Shown one piece after another: positions 46,826 to 54,852 of a stretch of DNA of 64,000 nucleotides (positions within the stretch are counted from its first letter, which is position 1; each line of letters starts with the position of its first letter). Location: contig JAEINS010000008.1 of assembly GCA_016342755.1 (NCBI GenBank), positions 111,975 to 175,974 of the forward strand. Direction: 5' to 3'. Both the position numbers and the translations under genes were made by a program. Below the pieces are notes generated by a model. It was not told the origin of the DNA. It searched no databases and worked only from the letters and a program-made list of their open reading frames with translations. The DNA is from Melioribacteraceae bacterium (GTDB lineage: Bacteria; Bacteroidota; Ignavibacteria; Ignavibacteriales; Melioribacteraceae).

Positions 46826-47443
46826 TTGAAAAAAATTATTATCTTATTCGTTACTTTAATATTAGTGGCATGTTCCCAAGATAAAATTGAAGAAAAAAAA
46901 CTTTCACAATCTGAGAGAGGAGATAAATTGAAAGAACTATTGTCGTTACAAGACAACGAAATCCTTGTGGCTAAAATGGCTACAAACATGGGAGATTTGG
47001 AAATTGAACTTTTCGCAAAGCAAACTCCTAAAACGGTTGAAAACTTTGCAGGCTTAGCATTAAACGGATATTATGATGGTATTTCTTTTCATAGAATAAT
47101 TGCTGAATTCATGATTCAGGGCGGAGATCCTTCCGGAACTGGTTCCGGAGGTAAAAGTTTGTGGGACGGAGATTTTGAAGATGAAATAGTTCCAGGCTTA
47201 ACACATGAAAGTGCCGGAATTCTTTCTATGGCTAATCGTGGCCCAAATACAAACTCAAGTCAGTTTTTTATTACACTTGTTCCAACTCCCTGGTTAGATG
47301 GAAAACATACTGTATTTGGTAAAGTAATTTCCGGAATTGATATAGTTGAGAAAATTGGAAATGTCCCGACAACTCCGCCATTTGATAAGCCGGTTAACGA
47401 AGTAAAAATGGAAAAAGTTACAATTGAAAAAAGAGCTAAGTAG
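46826..47443 (+). CDS. Peptidyl-prolyl isomerase lipoprotein (cyclophilin type)
   Basis: A 205-residue lipoprotein: lipobox LVAC near residue 16. The rest is a bacterial cyclophilin with FAGLALNGYYDGISFHRIIAEFMIQGGDPSGTGSGG, SMANRGPNTNSSQFFIT and WLDGKHTVFGKVI; the catalytic Arg is in FHRII. It is likely anchored in the outer or inner membrane and catalyses proline isomerisation in exported proteins. The TTG start at 46826 follows AAGGAGG, which is a strong site. Confidence 0.93.
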   Translation: MKKIIILFVTLILVACSQDKIEEKKLSQSERGDKLKELLSLQDNEILVAKMATNMGDLEIELFAKQTPKTVENFAGLALNGYYDGISFHRIIAEFMIQGGDPSGTGSGGKSLWDGDFEDEIVPGLTHESAGILSMANRGPNTNSSQFFITLVPTPWLDGKHTVFGKVISGIDIVEKIGNVPTTPPFDKPVNEVKMEKVTIEKRAK

Positions 47444-47469
47444 TTTTTACTATTTTAGTTTATTTTATA

Positions 47470-47506
47470 ATGCCGGCGTTACATTAAGTTTGTTCTTGTG
47501 AAGTCG
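47470..47506 (+). terminator. Possible terminator after the PPIase gene
   Basis: ATGCCGGC pairs with GTCGGCAT (one mismatch) with a loop of about 15 bases, and a short T run (CTTTTG) follows. The weak run makes it uncertain. Confidence 0.45.
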
Positions 47507-47539
47507 GCATCTTTTGATTTACAAGTAATTGGATAAATT

Positions 47540-48550
47540 TTGGCAAAAGAAAAATTACAATCAGTTTATAGTTTAAGCCCTTTCCTGAAGAAAGATAATT
47601 TACTCCCGATTTATTTTTTATGCGGAGTTGATATTTTTGCGCTTGAAGGTGCAACAAAAGCAATTGAAAAAGCTGTTTCATCATTAATTGAATCTGATTT
47701 TGATAAAGAAGTAATTAGTGTTGAGAAAGGACAGAAAATAGCAGGTATTATTGATATAGCATCTGCATTTCCATTTGGAAACGGTAAAAAGCTTATAATA
47801 GTTAAAAACTTTGATAGAATTGCTGATAAAAAAGATTTTGCCCAATATGTGAATGATCCTGCAGAATCAACTATAATGATATTGACTCAGTCAGTTTCAA
47901 TTACAGCTTTAAAAACTGAACCATTTAAATCTTTAATTGGGAAGAATTATGTTTTTGAAGCGGCTGAACTAAAAGGAGCCGAATTACTAAACTGGCTTTT
48001 GAAACACGCAGTCAGGGTTAATCTTATTCTTAACAGGCAAAATGCCCAAATACTGATTGATTTAGTTGGTGAAGATAAATCCTTACTTGAGATGCAGCTT
48101 ACTAAGTTTTATGATTTTGTAGGTAAAGATGGTGAGATTACGGAAGATGTAATTAAAAATCTTTCGTCTGTAACAAAAGAGTTCAATATATTCGATTTAC
48201 AAGACGCGCTTTCCAGAGGTGATAAGGCAAGGTCTTTGGAAGTTGCATATAATCTGATTGATTCCGGACAAGAGCTGACTTACATAATTTCTATGTTAAC
48301 ACGATATTTTACAACAATTGCGCAGGCGCAAGAGTTTATTCAAAAAAGAATTCAGGATAATGAAGCAGCTAAAATAATTGGTGTTTCCTGGTTTTATTAT
48401 AAAAAATGCAAGGAAACTTCTTTTTTTAGAAATGATAAAAGATTGCTGAATGTTTCCAGAGCTCTTTTGAAAGCTGATTTATCTGTTAAAACTTCAGTTG
48501 CTGATCCTAAAACCACAATTGCAATACTTCTTTCCGAGATTTTGAAATAA
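47540..48550 (+). CDS. holA: DNA polymerase III subunit delta
   Basis: A 336-residue clamp-loader subunit (delta) that opens the beta clamp. N-terminal YFLCGVDIFALEGATKAIEKAV is followed by AFPFGNGKKLIIVKNFDRI, a HolA motif, then the LSSVTKEFNIFDLQDALSRGDKARSL and ISMLTRYFTTIAQAQEF segments in the C-terminal domain. The start is a TTG with no strong upstream site. It sits alone between the envelope genes and the sigma factor. Confidence 0.88.
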   Translation: MAKEKLQSVYSLSPFLKKDNLLPIYFLCGVDIFALEGATKAIEKAVSSLIESDFDKEVISVEKGQKIAGIIDIASAFPFGNGKKLIIVKNFDRIADKKDFAQYVNDPAESTIMILTQSVSITALKTEPFKSLIGKNYVFEAAELKGAELLNWLLKHAVRVNLILNRQNAQILIDLVGEDKSLLEMQLTKFYDFVGKDGEITEDVIKNLSSVTKEFNIFDLQDALSRGDKARSLEVAYNLIDSGQELTYIISMLTRYFTTIAQAQEFIQKRIQDNEAAKIIGVSWFYYKKCKETSFFRNDKRLLNVSRALLKADLSVKTSVADPKTTIAILLSEILK

Positions 48551-48627
48551 TCAAAAAAAAATGGTTTACATAGTAATTTTTAATTAAATTTTTGAAACAA
48601 AATATAAAAACAAGAGTATAAACGAAG

Positions 48628-49212
48628 TTGAAAAAGAAATTTGCTGAATATACTGACGAAGAACTCATAAAAGAATTTCAAGATCATAATACTTTAGAGT
48701 GTTATGAATTGCTGGTAAAACGATACAAAGATCCTTTAACAAATTTTGTTTACCGTTTTGTTGGCGATAGAGATGTGAGTACGGATATTGTTCAAGACAC
48801 AATGATTAAATTTTATTTGAACAAAGATTCATATAAATCAATTGCAAAGTTTTCAACATGGATTTATACAATTGCCGGTAATCTTGCTAAAAACGAACTT
48901 AAGAGGAGAAGCAGAAGAACAATATTTTCAATACATAAATCGGATGACGATAAAACGATTGAGATTGAAGATAAAAAATTCTTTTCGCCCGATAGAGTTG
49001 CTGATAGTGTGATTAAAAACGAGATAATTCAAAAAGCATTATTAAAAGTTAAAGAGGTTTATCGCGAAGTTGTTATTCTTAGAGATATTGAAAGTTTTTC
49101 ATACGAAGAAATTTCAGAAATGACCGGTTTATCAATCGGGACAGTTAAATCGAGAATAAATCGCGGTAGAGCTCAATTACAAAAATTACTAAAACATATT
49201 TATAACGAGTAA
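48628..49212 (+). CDS. ECF-type RNA polymerase sigma factor
   Basis: A 194-residue group 4 sigma factor. Region 2 spans about residues 25-90 (ELLVKRYKDPLTNFVYRFVGDRDVSTDIVQDTMIKFY and FSTWIYTIAGNLAKNELKRR), and region 4 about 135-185 (VKEVYREVVILRDIESFSYEEISEMTGLSIGTVKSRINRGRAQL). No region 3. It starts with TTG at 48628 without a clear ribosome site. The membrane protein that follows four bases later is the likely anti-sigma partner. Confidence 0.92.
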   Translation: MKKKFAEYTDEELIKEFQDHNTLECYELLVKRYKDPLTNFVYRFVGDRDVSTDIVQDTMIKFYLNKDSYKSIAKFSTWIYTIAGNLAKNELKRRSRRTIFSIHKSDDDKTIEIEDKKFFSPDRVADSVIKNEIIQKALLKVKEVYREVVILRDIESFSYEEISEMTGLSIGTVKSRINRGRAQLQKLLKHIYNE

Positions 49213-49216
49213 GCCT

Positions 49217-49864
49217 ATGAAACCAGAACTTTACGATAATTATGACCAAAAATTTGATAAACTCATAAATGATTTAAAAGGTCTTCCGAAAGTAAAAGCA
49301 GATGATAATTTTGAGTTTAATCTTATGACAAAAATTCAGAATGGTCAGTTTAAATCGAATCTTGAGCCGAGGAAAAAGTTTGGTCTTTCCTGGACACTTA
49401 TTCCTTCAACAGCAATTGCCTTAAGTGCCGTTATTTTGTTTTTTATAATCTCTGATTCTTCTAATGATTTGGAAAACCCATTTAATGTTGCGCCCCAGCT
49501 CCGCGGTAATGTCGCGTCTCAATTTGAAGATTCCGTTAATGGAAATAGTAAAAAAGCAGTAGAACAGGAAAGTTTCAAAGAGGAAAAAACTGATATTACT
49601 CAGGCAGAAAATAATTTAGCAAAACAAAATGTTAAGCAGCAGCTTGCAAATGGAAGAGATCTTCCGCTTGATAATTATATAAATGAATCGCCTTCTGAAA
49701 TGAGAAATTCATTAAGTGGAACTCAGACTGTTAGCCAGACTAACAGACGAAATTCTTCTTCTGTATATATAAGAGTTGAAAACTCGAAAGAGGCAATAGA
49801 GAAAAACAAAGCAAAACTAGATTCCTTAAATAAAGTTATGAAAAAAGAAGATATTGAGAAGTAG
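49217..49864 (+). CDS. Single-pass membrane protein, likely anti-sigma factor
   Basis: A 215-residue protein with about 58 cytoplasmic residues, one membrane helix (about 60-80, WTLIPSTAIALSAVILFFII) and a long polar outer region rich in Asn, Gln, Glu and Ser. Its position four bases after an ECF sigma gene suggests an anti-sigma factor, but it lacks the His/Cys zinc motif of ZAS-type anti-sigmas, so the assignment rests on position and topology. It could also be a signalling partner of another kind. Confidence 0.65.
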   Translation: MKPELYDNYDQKFDKLINDLKGLPKVKADDNFEFNLMTKIQNGQFKSNLEPRKKFGLSWTLIPSTAIALSAVILFFIISDSSNDLENPFNVAPQLRGNVASQFEDSVNGNSKKAVEQESFKEEKTDITQAENNLAKQNVKQQLANGRDLPLDNYINESPSEMRNSLSGTQTVSQTNRRNSSSVYIRVENSKEAIEKNKAKLDSLNKVMKKEDIEK

Positions 49865-49868
49865 ATAA

Positions 49869-49900
49869 TTTTGTATTTATGAGAATCTTTCTTATATTAA
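49869..49900 (+). promoter_or_regulatory. Possible rpmE promoter
   Basis: TTTTG at 49869-49873, 19 bases, then TATATTAA at 49893-49900, the spacing expected for the TTTG / TAnnTTTG promoters of this group. The start point would fall about 25 bases before rpmE. Confidence 0.45.
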
Positions 49901-49933
49901 AAGTCTGAAATTTATTTTAAAGGAAATGATACT

Positions 49934-50137
49934 ATGAAAAATAATACTCATCCAAAGTATGTAAAGTGTGCAGTATCTTGCGTATGTGGCAACAATTTTG
50001 AAACAAGATCAACTGTTGATACTATCAAACTTGAGATTTGCTCAGAATGTCATCCGTTTTTTACTGGAAAACAAAAATTTATTGATTCAACTGGTAGAGT
50101 TGAAAGATTCAATAAAAAATATGGCATTCAAAAATAA
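49934..50137 (+). CDS. rpmE: 50S ribosomal protein L31
   Basis: A 67-residue L31 of the zinc-binding (C+) type: the Cys residues in [12 protein letters not shown] and [14 protein letters not shown] form the metal site. N-terminal THPKY and the [11 protein letters not shown] end are typical. A strong terminator follows at 50164. Ribosome site AAGGAAATG. Confidence 0.96.
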   Translation: MKNNTHPKYVKCAVSCVCGNNFETRSTVDTIKLEICSECHPFFTGKQKFIDSTGRVERFNKKYGIQK

Positions 50138-50163
50138 GCTTAAATTATTAATAAGTTTTACAT

Positions 50164-50196
50164 AAAGACCGCTATAAATGCGGTCTTTTTTTGGGT
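50164..50196 (+). terminator. Intrinsic terminator of rpmE
   Basis: AAAGACCGC/GCGGTCTTT stem with a seven-base loop, then a T run. Confidence 0.92.
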
Positions 50197-50228
50197 CTAA
50201 AAGTAAGTGTTATAATAATTTAAATATA

Positions 50229-50259
50229 TTGACAAAGAAAAATGAAATTGGTATATTTG
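50229..50259 (+). promoter_or_regulatory. Strong promoter of rplU-rpmA
   Basis: TTGACA at 50229-50234, 17 bases, then TATATTTG at 50252-50259. This is a consensus sigma-70 -35 box with a -10 box of the TAnnTTTG form seen in Bacteroidota-like bacteria. It lies 33 bases before the rplU start. Confidence 0.7.
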
Positions 50260-50292
50260 ATGTTCTAAATTAGATTTGAGATGGAGGATTTG

Positions 50293-50601
50293 ATGTTCGC
50301 GGTTGTGGATATAGCTGGACAACAATTACAAGTTGAAGAAAACGCAAAATATTATGTACCTAGGTTAGATGCGGCAGCAGATGCAGAAGTAGAGTTTGAT
50401 AATATTTTAGCCGTTATTAATGGTGATGAAACTAAAGTTGGAACTCCTAAAATTGAAGGAGTTAAAGTAACTGCTAAAGTTTTAGAACATATTAGAGATG
50501 ATAAAGTTATTGTTTTTAAGAAAAAAAGAAGAAAAGGTTACAGAGTTTTTAACGGACATAGACAACAATTAACAAGAATCGAAGTTAAAAAGATAGGATA
50601 A
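50293..50601 (+). CDS. rplU: 50S ribosomal protein L21
   Basis: A 102-residue L21: MFAVVDIAGQQLQVEENAKYYV at the start, and VFKKKRRKGYRVFNGHRQQLTRIEVKKI at the end. The ATG at 50281 overlaps the GGAGG site, so ATG 50293 is the start, in line with family proteins. It is the first gene of the rplU-rpmA pair. Confidence 0.97.
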   Translation: MFAVVDIAGQQLQVEENAKYYVPRLDAAADAEVEFDNILAVINGDETKVGTPKIEGVKVTAKVLEHIRDDKVIVFKKKRRKGYRVFNGHRQQLTRIEVKKIG

Positions 50602-50616
50602 ACCGGAGGTAATTTT

Positions 50617-50874
50617 ATGGCTCATAAGAAAGGACAAGGTTCGTCTAGAAACGGTCGTGATAGTAATCCACAATATCTTGGTGTTAAAAGATTTGGTGGC
50701 GAACAAGTTACAGCCGGCTCAATCATTGTACGTCAGAAAGGTACAAAATTTCATCCAGGATTGAATGTAAAAAGAGGTGGTGATGATACTCTGTTTGCAA
50801 CAATGGATGGATTTGTAAAATTTGTGACTAAACGAGGTAATAGAACTTTCGTAAGCATAAACGATGCAGGATAA
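50617..50874 (+). CDS. rpmA: 50S ribosomal protein L27
   Basis: An 85-residue L27: [24 protein letters not shown], then [15 protein letters not shown] and [21 protein letters not shown]. The N-terminal tail that reaches the peptidyl transferase site is intact, with no extra pre-sequence. GGAGG precedes the start. A terminator follows the stop. Confidence 0.97.
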   Translation: MAHKKGQGSSRNGRDSNPQYLGVKRFGGEQVTAGSIIVRQKGTKFHPGLNVKRGGDDTLFATMDGFVKFVTKRGNRTFVSINDAG

Positions 50875-50883
50875 GTTTTTTCG

Positions 50884-50912
50884 ATCCCGCTAATTAAGCG
50901 GGATTTTTTTTA
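50884..50912 (+). terminator. Intrinsic terminator of rplU-rpmA
   Basis: ATCCCGC/GCGGGAT stem around TAATTAA, followed by eight T residues, ten bases after rpmA. Confidence 0.93.
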
Positions 50913-51467
50913 TCCTTACCGTTAAAGTAATTGAGTTTTTTTATGATTATTTGGTAAATGTATTTTTCCCACATTCTATTGTCTGCACCACCGATAACTT
51001 TTTTCGGTTTTTATAAGTTCATTTCCCTGCATTTTATTAACTTTTTTATAACCTTTTCGGCACGTGAAAATCGGTTCAGAAATTATAATTATACAGAAAT
51101 CAAAAAAAAACACCTTTTGCAATTAATTTAGAGTCGCAAGCAATCCGTTAATTTTTTATTGGTTTATATTAATAAAACGATTAGGTAAATTGAAAAAACG
51201 CCCTAATAACTTTAAATAGGCTTTTTCAAGTATAAGAAAATTTGCTCATTTTTTTTCTTGATTGTTTATAAGCGAAAATATTATTTTACATGATAAAATA
51301 ATATATAAGTATCCGAATGTGTCTAAGAAGATTCAGAGTCTTAAAAAGCATAAAGATTAGAAATTGAGGAAGTGGTTTTGAGTTTAACTCAAAATTTTTT
51401 GTTCTGCCGGATAGTAGAAAATATCAACATAGTTAATAGTGGTAAATATCAACAATGATAAAAGAAA
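50913..51467. other. Intergenic region upstream of the MerR gene
   Basis: About 550 bases without a gene, AT-rich, with many T and A runs. No operator dyad for the MerR protein was found by eye. A long upstream region is typical of a site where regulators bind. No open frame of note. Confidence 0.5.
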
Positions 51468-51920
51468 ATGGAAATAAGTTATAGCCTGAAACATAAACCG
51501 ATTTTACCTATTAGAACTGCTGCTGAAATGCTTGGTGTTTCTGTTCATACAATTCGCATGTATGAAAGAGAAGGTTTAATAATTCCTCATAAAAGTGAAG
51601 GTAACCAAAGACAATATTCTCATGCGGATATTGAAAGACTGGAATGTATTAGAAAAGCTATAAAAGAGCTGAAGATAAGCATAAATGGCGTAAAGATGAT
51701 GTATTCGTTATTACCCTGCTGGAGTGTTGTTGAATGTAGTGAGGAAGATAAGACAAATTGTTCTTCTTACGGATGCCACACTGAACCATGCTGGGCAATA
51801 AATCACCCAAATACAACTTGCGAAAATAGAGACTGCCGGGAATGTGAAGTTTACAAAGATTATACAAAGTGTGGTGAAATAAAGGAATTAATAAAAAAAG
51901 TATCTAAAAATAAATTATGA
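51468..51920 (+). CDS. MerR-family regulator with Cys-rich two-CW-like C-terminus
   Basis: A 150-residue protein. Residues about 14-80 form a MerR winged helix with the helix-turn-helix AAEMLGVSVHTIRMYEREGLI and the wing KSEGNQRQYSHADIERL. The C-terminal half is a Cys-rich module with nine Cys, two of them in CW pairs (PCWSVVEC and EPCWAINH), ending CRECEVYKDYTKC. This resembles the small two-CW domain, likely metal- or cluster-binding. It may sense redox state, metal or a cysteine-modifying agent. The target is probably the next genes or itself. The start has only a weak ribosome site. Confidence 0.82.
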   Translation: MEISYSLKHKPILPIRTAAEMLGVSVHTIRMYEREGLIIPHKSEGNQRQYSHADIERLECIRKAIKELKISINGVKMMYSLLPCWSVVECSEEDKTNCSSYGCHTEPCWAINHPNTTCENRDCRECEVYKDYTKCGEIKELIKKVSKNKL

Positions 51921-52133
51921 GTTCATTATCACATAAATATTAATAACGTTGCAAATTACATGTGGTGGTGAATTAGAAATTGAAAGCAAACTCTCAAAGT
52001 TTTACTCTCATTACCTTTTAAAAAATTAAACTAAAAATGGAAATTACTGACAATTAAGGCTGAAATCTTATGTTCAGTAAAATTTGACCAATAAAAAAAT
52101 GACTATTATCAAAAAATAAAGATTGGAGATCTA

Positions 52134-53618
52134 ATGAAAAAAGTTGTTATGCTATTCATGTTTACAGTTATGTCTGTAAGTTTATTCGCTCAAAATGGTG
52201 CGAGATTAATTGACTATAATGCAAAATCGATTGGACGGGGCGGAACTAGTATCGGGATATTCGATAGCCCAAATCTTATGCTTACTAATCCGGGTGGTAT
52301 TTCGTTTTTAGAAAAATCACAATTAGATGTAAATTTTTCGGCAATGATACCTTCTCTTCATTTCAAAAATGATTTAAATGATAAAGATGGAGAAGACAGT
52401 TTCTTTCCTTTACCATCAATAGCATATGTTAATAAGTGTAAAGAAAATGCAGTAACATGGGGATTCGGAGTTTTTACAATTGGCGGTATGGGTGCTGAAT
52501 TTGACCTTAAACATCAATTATACGGCGATGATCTTCAAAACTATTATTCTAATTTAGGAATAATTCAGTTTGGTCCATCTATTGCTTATAAATTTAATGA
52601 AAACTTATCTGTAGGTATATCTGCTCATCTTGTTTATGCAATGATGGATTTTAGAATGCCTTTTGCAATGGCTCCTGAAATGTTAGGCGGACAAATACCT
52701 GGAATGGGTGGAATGTCATTTGGCGGTCTTTTTGCCGCTCCTCCTCAAATGGGTGGATTTGGTTATGATGAATTAACAGCTTATTCACGAATGGATGATC
52801 TTTCCGCGTTAGGATTTAACGGAAAAATTGGTGTGGCATATAAAGTAAATGAAAAGTTATCGTTAGGATTAAAATACAGCTTGCCTACAAAATTAAATTT
52901 CAAAGATGGTACAGCTTCAATGGATATGTCCGCTCAGTTCAACGAAGCTGTCGGGTTAGCTATTCAGGGTACAATGGCTCAAGGTTATACAATGGAGCAG
53001 GCTCAAGGAGCTGTTATGCAGCAGTTTGGCGGAATGGGAATTGATGTTAATGATGCTATGATAAACGGTGTTGTATCTGAATATGATCTTGAAGCTGAAT
53101 TAACAATGCCGCAATCACTGGGATTTGGTATTTCATATGCTCCGGTTCCTTGTTTACGTTTAGCATTAGATGCTGAATGGTTAAACTGGTCCGACGCATT
53201 TGATACTATGACTTTAACAATGACTGATGGTACTAATAACAATGTAAATACAATGTTGGGTTCTGAATCAATAACAATTCCTTTCCAGATGAATTGGGAA
53301 GATACATACATTGTTAAATTAGGTGTTGAATATGATGTTAATAAACAAATTACATTAAGAGGCGGTACTGCTTTAGGATCAAATCCTGTTCCCGATGCAA
53401 CTGTATTTCCAGTGTTTCCGGCTATAGTTGAAAACCACATAATGTTTGGTGCAAGTTATAAAGTTAGCGAACCAATCACAGTTCATGCATCATTTCAAAA
53501 AGCACTTGATAATGATCAGACAGGTTCATCAGATAACGTAGTTAGCCGCGAATTCCGTAATGCGACAAATACATTAGGAAACAGCTTTTTTAATTTAGCT
53601 TTATCCTGGACGCTATAA
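52134..53618 (+). CDS. FadL/OmpP1-family outer-membrane protein
   Basis: A 494-residue outer-membrane protein with a signal peptide ending in LFAQ near residue 20. N-terminal NGARLIDYNAKSIGRGGTSIGIFDSPNLMLTNPGGIS is the FadL/TodX hatch pattern, and the C-terminal SFFNLALSWTL ends in a barrel strand. FadL-type proteins move hydrophobic molecules across the outer membrane. An unusual Met/Gly/Pro-rich insertion at about residues 180-205 (LGGQIPGMGGMSFGG) is not part of typical FadL. The substrate is unknown. Confidence 0.82.
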   Translation: MKKVVMLFMFTVMSVSLFAQNGARLIDYNAKSIGRGGTSIGIFDSPNLMLTNPGGISFLEKSQLDVNFSAMIPSLHFKNDLNDKDGEDSFFPLPSIAYVNKCKENAVTWGFGVFTIGGMGAEFDLKHQLYGDDLQNYYSNLGIIQFGPSIAYKFNENLSVGISAHLVYAMMDFRMPFAMAPEMLGGQIPGMGGMSFGGLFAAPPQMGGFGYDELTAYSRMDDLSALGFNGKIGVAYKVNEKLSLGLKYSLPTKLNFKDGTASMDMSAQFNEAVGLAIQGTMAQGYTMEQAQGAVMQQFGGMGIDVNDAMINGVVSEYDLEAELTMPQSLGFGISYAPVPCLRLALDAEWLNWSDAFDTMTLTMTDGTNNNVNTMLGSESITIPFQMNWEDTYIVKLGVEYDVNKQITLRGGTALGSNPVPDATVFPVFPAIVENHIMFGASYKVSEPITVHASFQKALDNDQTGSSDNVVSREFRNATNTLGNSFFNLALSWTL

Positions 53619-53648
53619 TCCGAAGAGGATAAAAGATTTAAACTCATT

Positions 53649-53678
53649 GAGCGCGGTAATCTACTGCGCTCTTTTTTT
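53649..53678 (+). terminator. Intrinsic terminator of the FadL-like gene
   Basis: GAGCGC and GCGCTC pair, with an inner GTA/TAC pair and one mismatch, then a run of seven T. Confidence 0.88.
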
Positions 53679-53705
53679 AAATTCCAGTTTATGCGGAGAT
53701 TCATG

Positions 53706-54806
53706 ATGAAGAAAATTTTAATTTTATTGATTTCAGTTATCTGTATTTCAACTATAATTGCACAAGAAGAAACTGAACACGGAATATATACTTTAGCTGT
53801 AAAAAATATCAAAAAAGATTTTGCAGAGGTTGATAATTCAATTCTGACTTTATTGGATAGTTCAAATTTCGTAATTGAAAGTCATAGAGCAGTTGCTTCT
53901 CCAGACAGAGTAAGAGAAGAGAAAGAAGAACACTGCGGATTTAGCGGGAGTTCATTTGTATTAACTTCTACAGACTATACTAAAATGTTAACATCGTTTG
54001 GAAACAAATATTTAACCGGAGCATTTATAAGAATCGGGTTATATGAAACTACCGATGGTGTTCATATAGTTATTGCTGATCCGGAAACCATAAACAGAAT
54101 TTTATTTAACGATCTTTTCGAAAACGATGAAATCGAAAAATATAACAGCGTTATAAAAGAAAGTAAAAAACTAAAACAAGAAATAATTACACTGCTGCAT
54201 GAAATTGAAGGCGGTGAAAAAATTGAAGAAATGATGCCGCCAATTAGGTGCGCGGAAAATATAGCCGAAGCTTCTAAAGATATGTTTATGATGGTTGGTT
54301 CTTTAACATTTTTTACAGATGAAGATCAATTTCCTGTAATTAATGAAATAAAAAAGAATAAGACAATTTTTGAATATGTTAGCGGGCTTAAGAATAATAT
54401 TAAAGCATTTGAGCCTGATCCTGACGATATTAACTATAGATGGGCAGAATCTAAAGATGATCTTAAATGGGAAGCTATAAGTGAAGAAATTTCCCCGGAT
54501 TCGACCGCAGTTTTACTGGGTTTAACGAGACCACGAACCGAAGCAGTTTCATTTAATATTGCAGGAGCAAGCAGGGAAGATGAAACAAATCTTTGTCCTG
54601 GTTTAGATCATTTATGCGCATATCCAATTGAAGTATTAATAATTGAAGATGAGGATGTAATTAAGGTTTATTCTCCTAGAGAAATGTTTAGAATGGATAT
54701 GTATTTTTGGGATGCCGGAATGAACGCCTTTATGAACCACATGAGTATGCCGGCAATTTTAGACGAATCAATTTATAAAGCTTTGTTCAAGACTGCTAAG
54801 GACTAA
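53706..54806 (+). CDS. Exported protein of unknown function
   Basis: A 366-residue protein with a signal peptide ending in TIIAQ near residue 19. ATG 53706 has GGAG seven bases upstream. The C-terminal part (IEVLIIEDEDVIKVYSPREMFRMDMYFWDAGMNAFMNHM) and the middle (NKYLTGAFIRIGLYETTDGVHIVIADPETINRI) recall DUF302-type layouts only distantly. It has a Cys pair near CPGLDHLC. It lies 88 bases after the FadL-like gene, with a terminator between them, so it probably has its own promoter. Confidence 0.7.
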   Translation: MKKILILLISVICISTIIAQEETEHGIYTLAVKNIKKDFAEVDNSILTLLDSSNFVIESHRAVASPDRVREEKEEHCGFSGSSFVLTSTDYTKMLTSFGNKYLTGAFIRIGLYETTDGVHIVIADPETINRILFNDLFENDEIEKYNSVIKESKKLKQEIITLLHEIEGGEKIEEMMPPIRCAENIAEASKDMFMMVGSLTFFTDEDQFPVINEIKKNKTIFEYVSGLKNNIKAFEPDPDDINYRWAESKDDLKWEAISEEISPDSTAVLLGLTRPRTEAVSFNIAGASREDETNLCPGLDHLCAYPIEVLIIEDEDVIKVYSPREMFRMDMYFWDAGMNAFMNHMSMPAILDESIYKALFKTAKD

Positions 54807-54816
54807 CTATATTTTT

Positions 54817-54842
54817 TAGAAAGGGGTTAAAACCCTTTCTAA
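54817..54842. terminator. Hairpin between convergent genes
   Basis: TTAGAAAGGGGTT pairs with AACCCTTTCTAA with one bulged G. No T run follows on either strand, so it is a structure rather than a clear terminator. Confidence 0.45.
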
Positions 54843-54852
54843 TTAATCAATA

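Noticed and set aside
49968..50165. 65-codon frame overlapping rpmE
   Set aside because: Different frame of the L31 gene, no likeness to any family.
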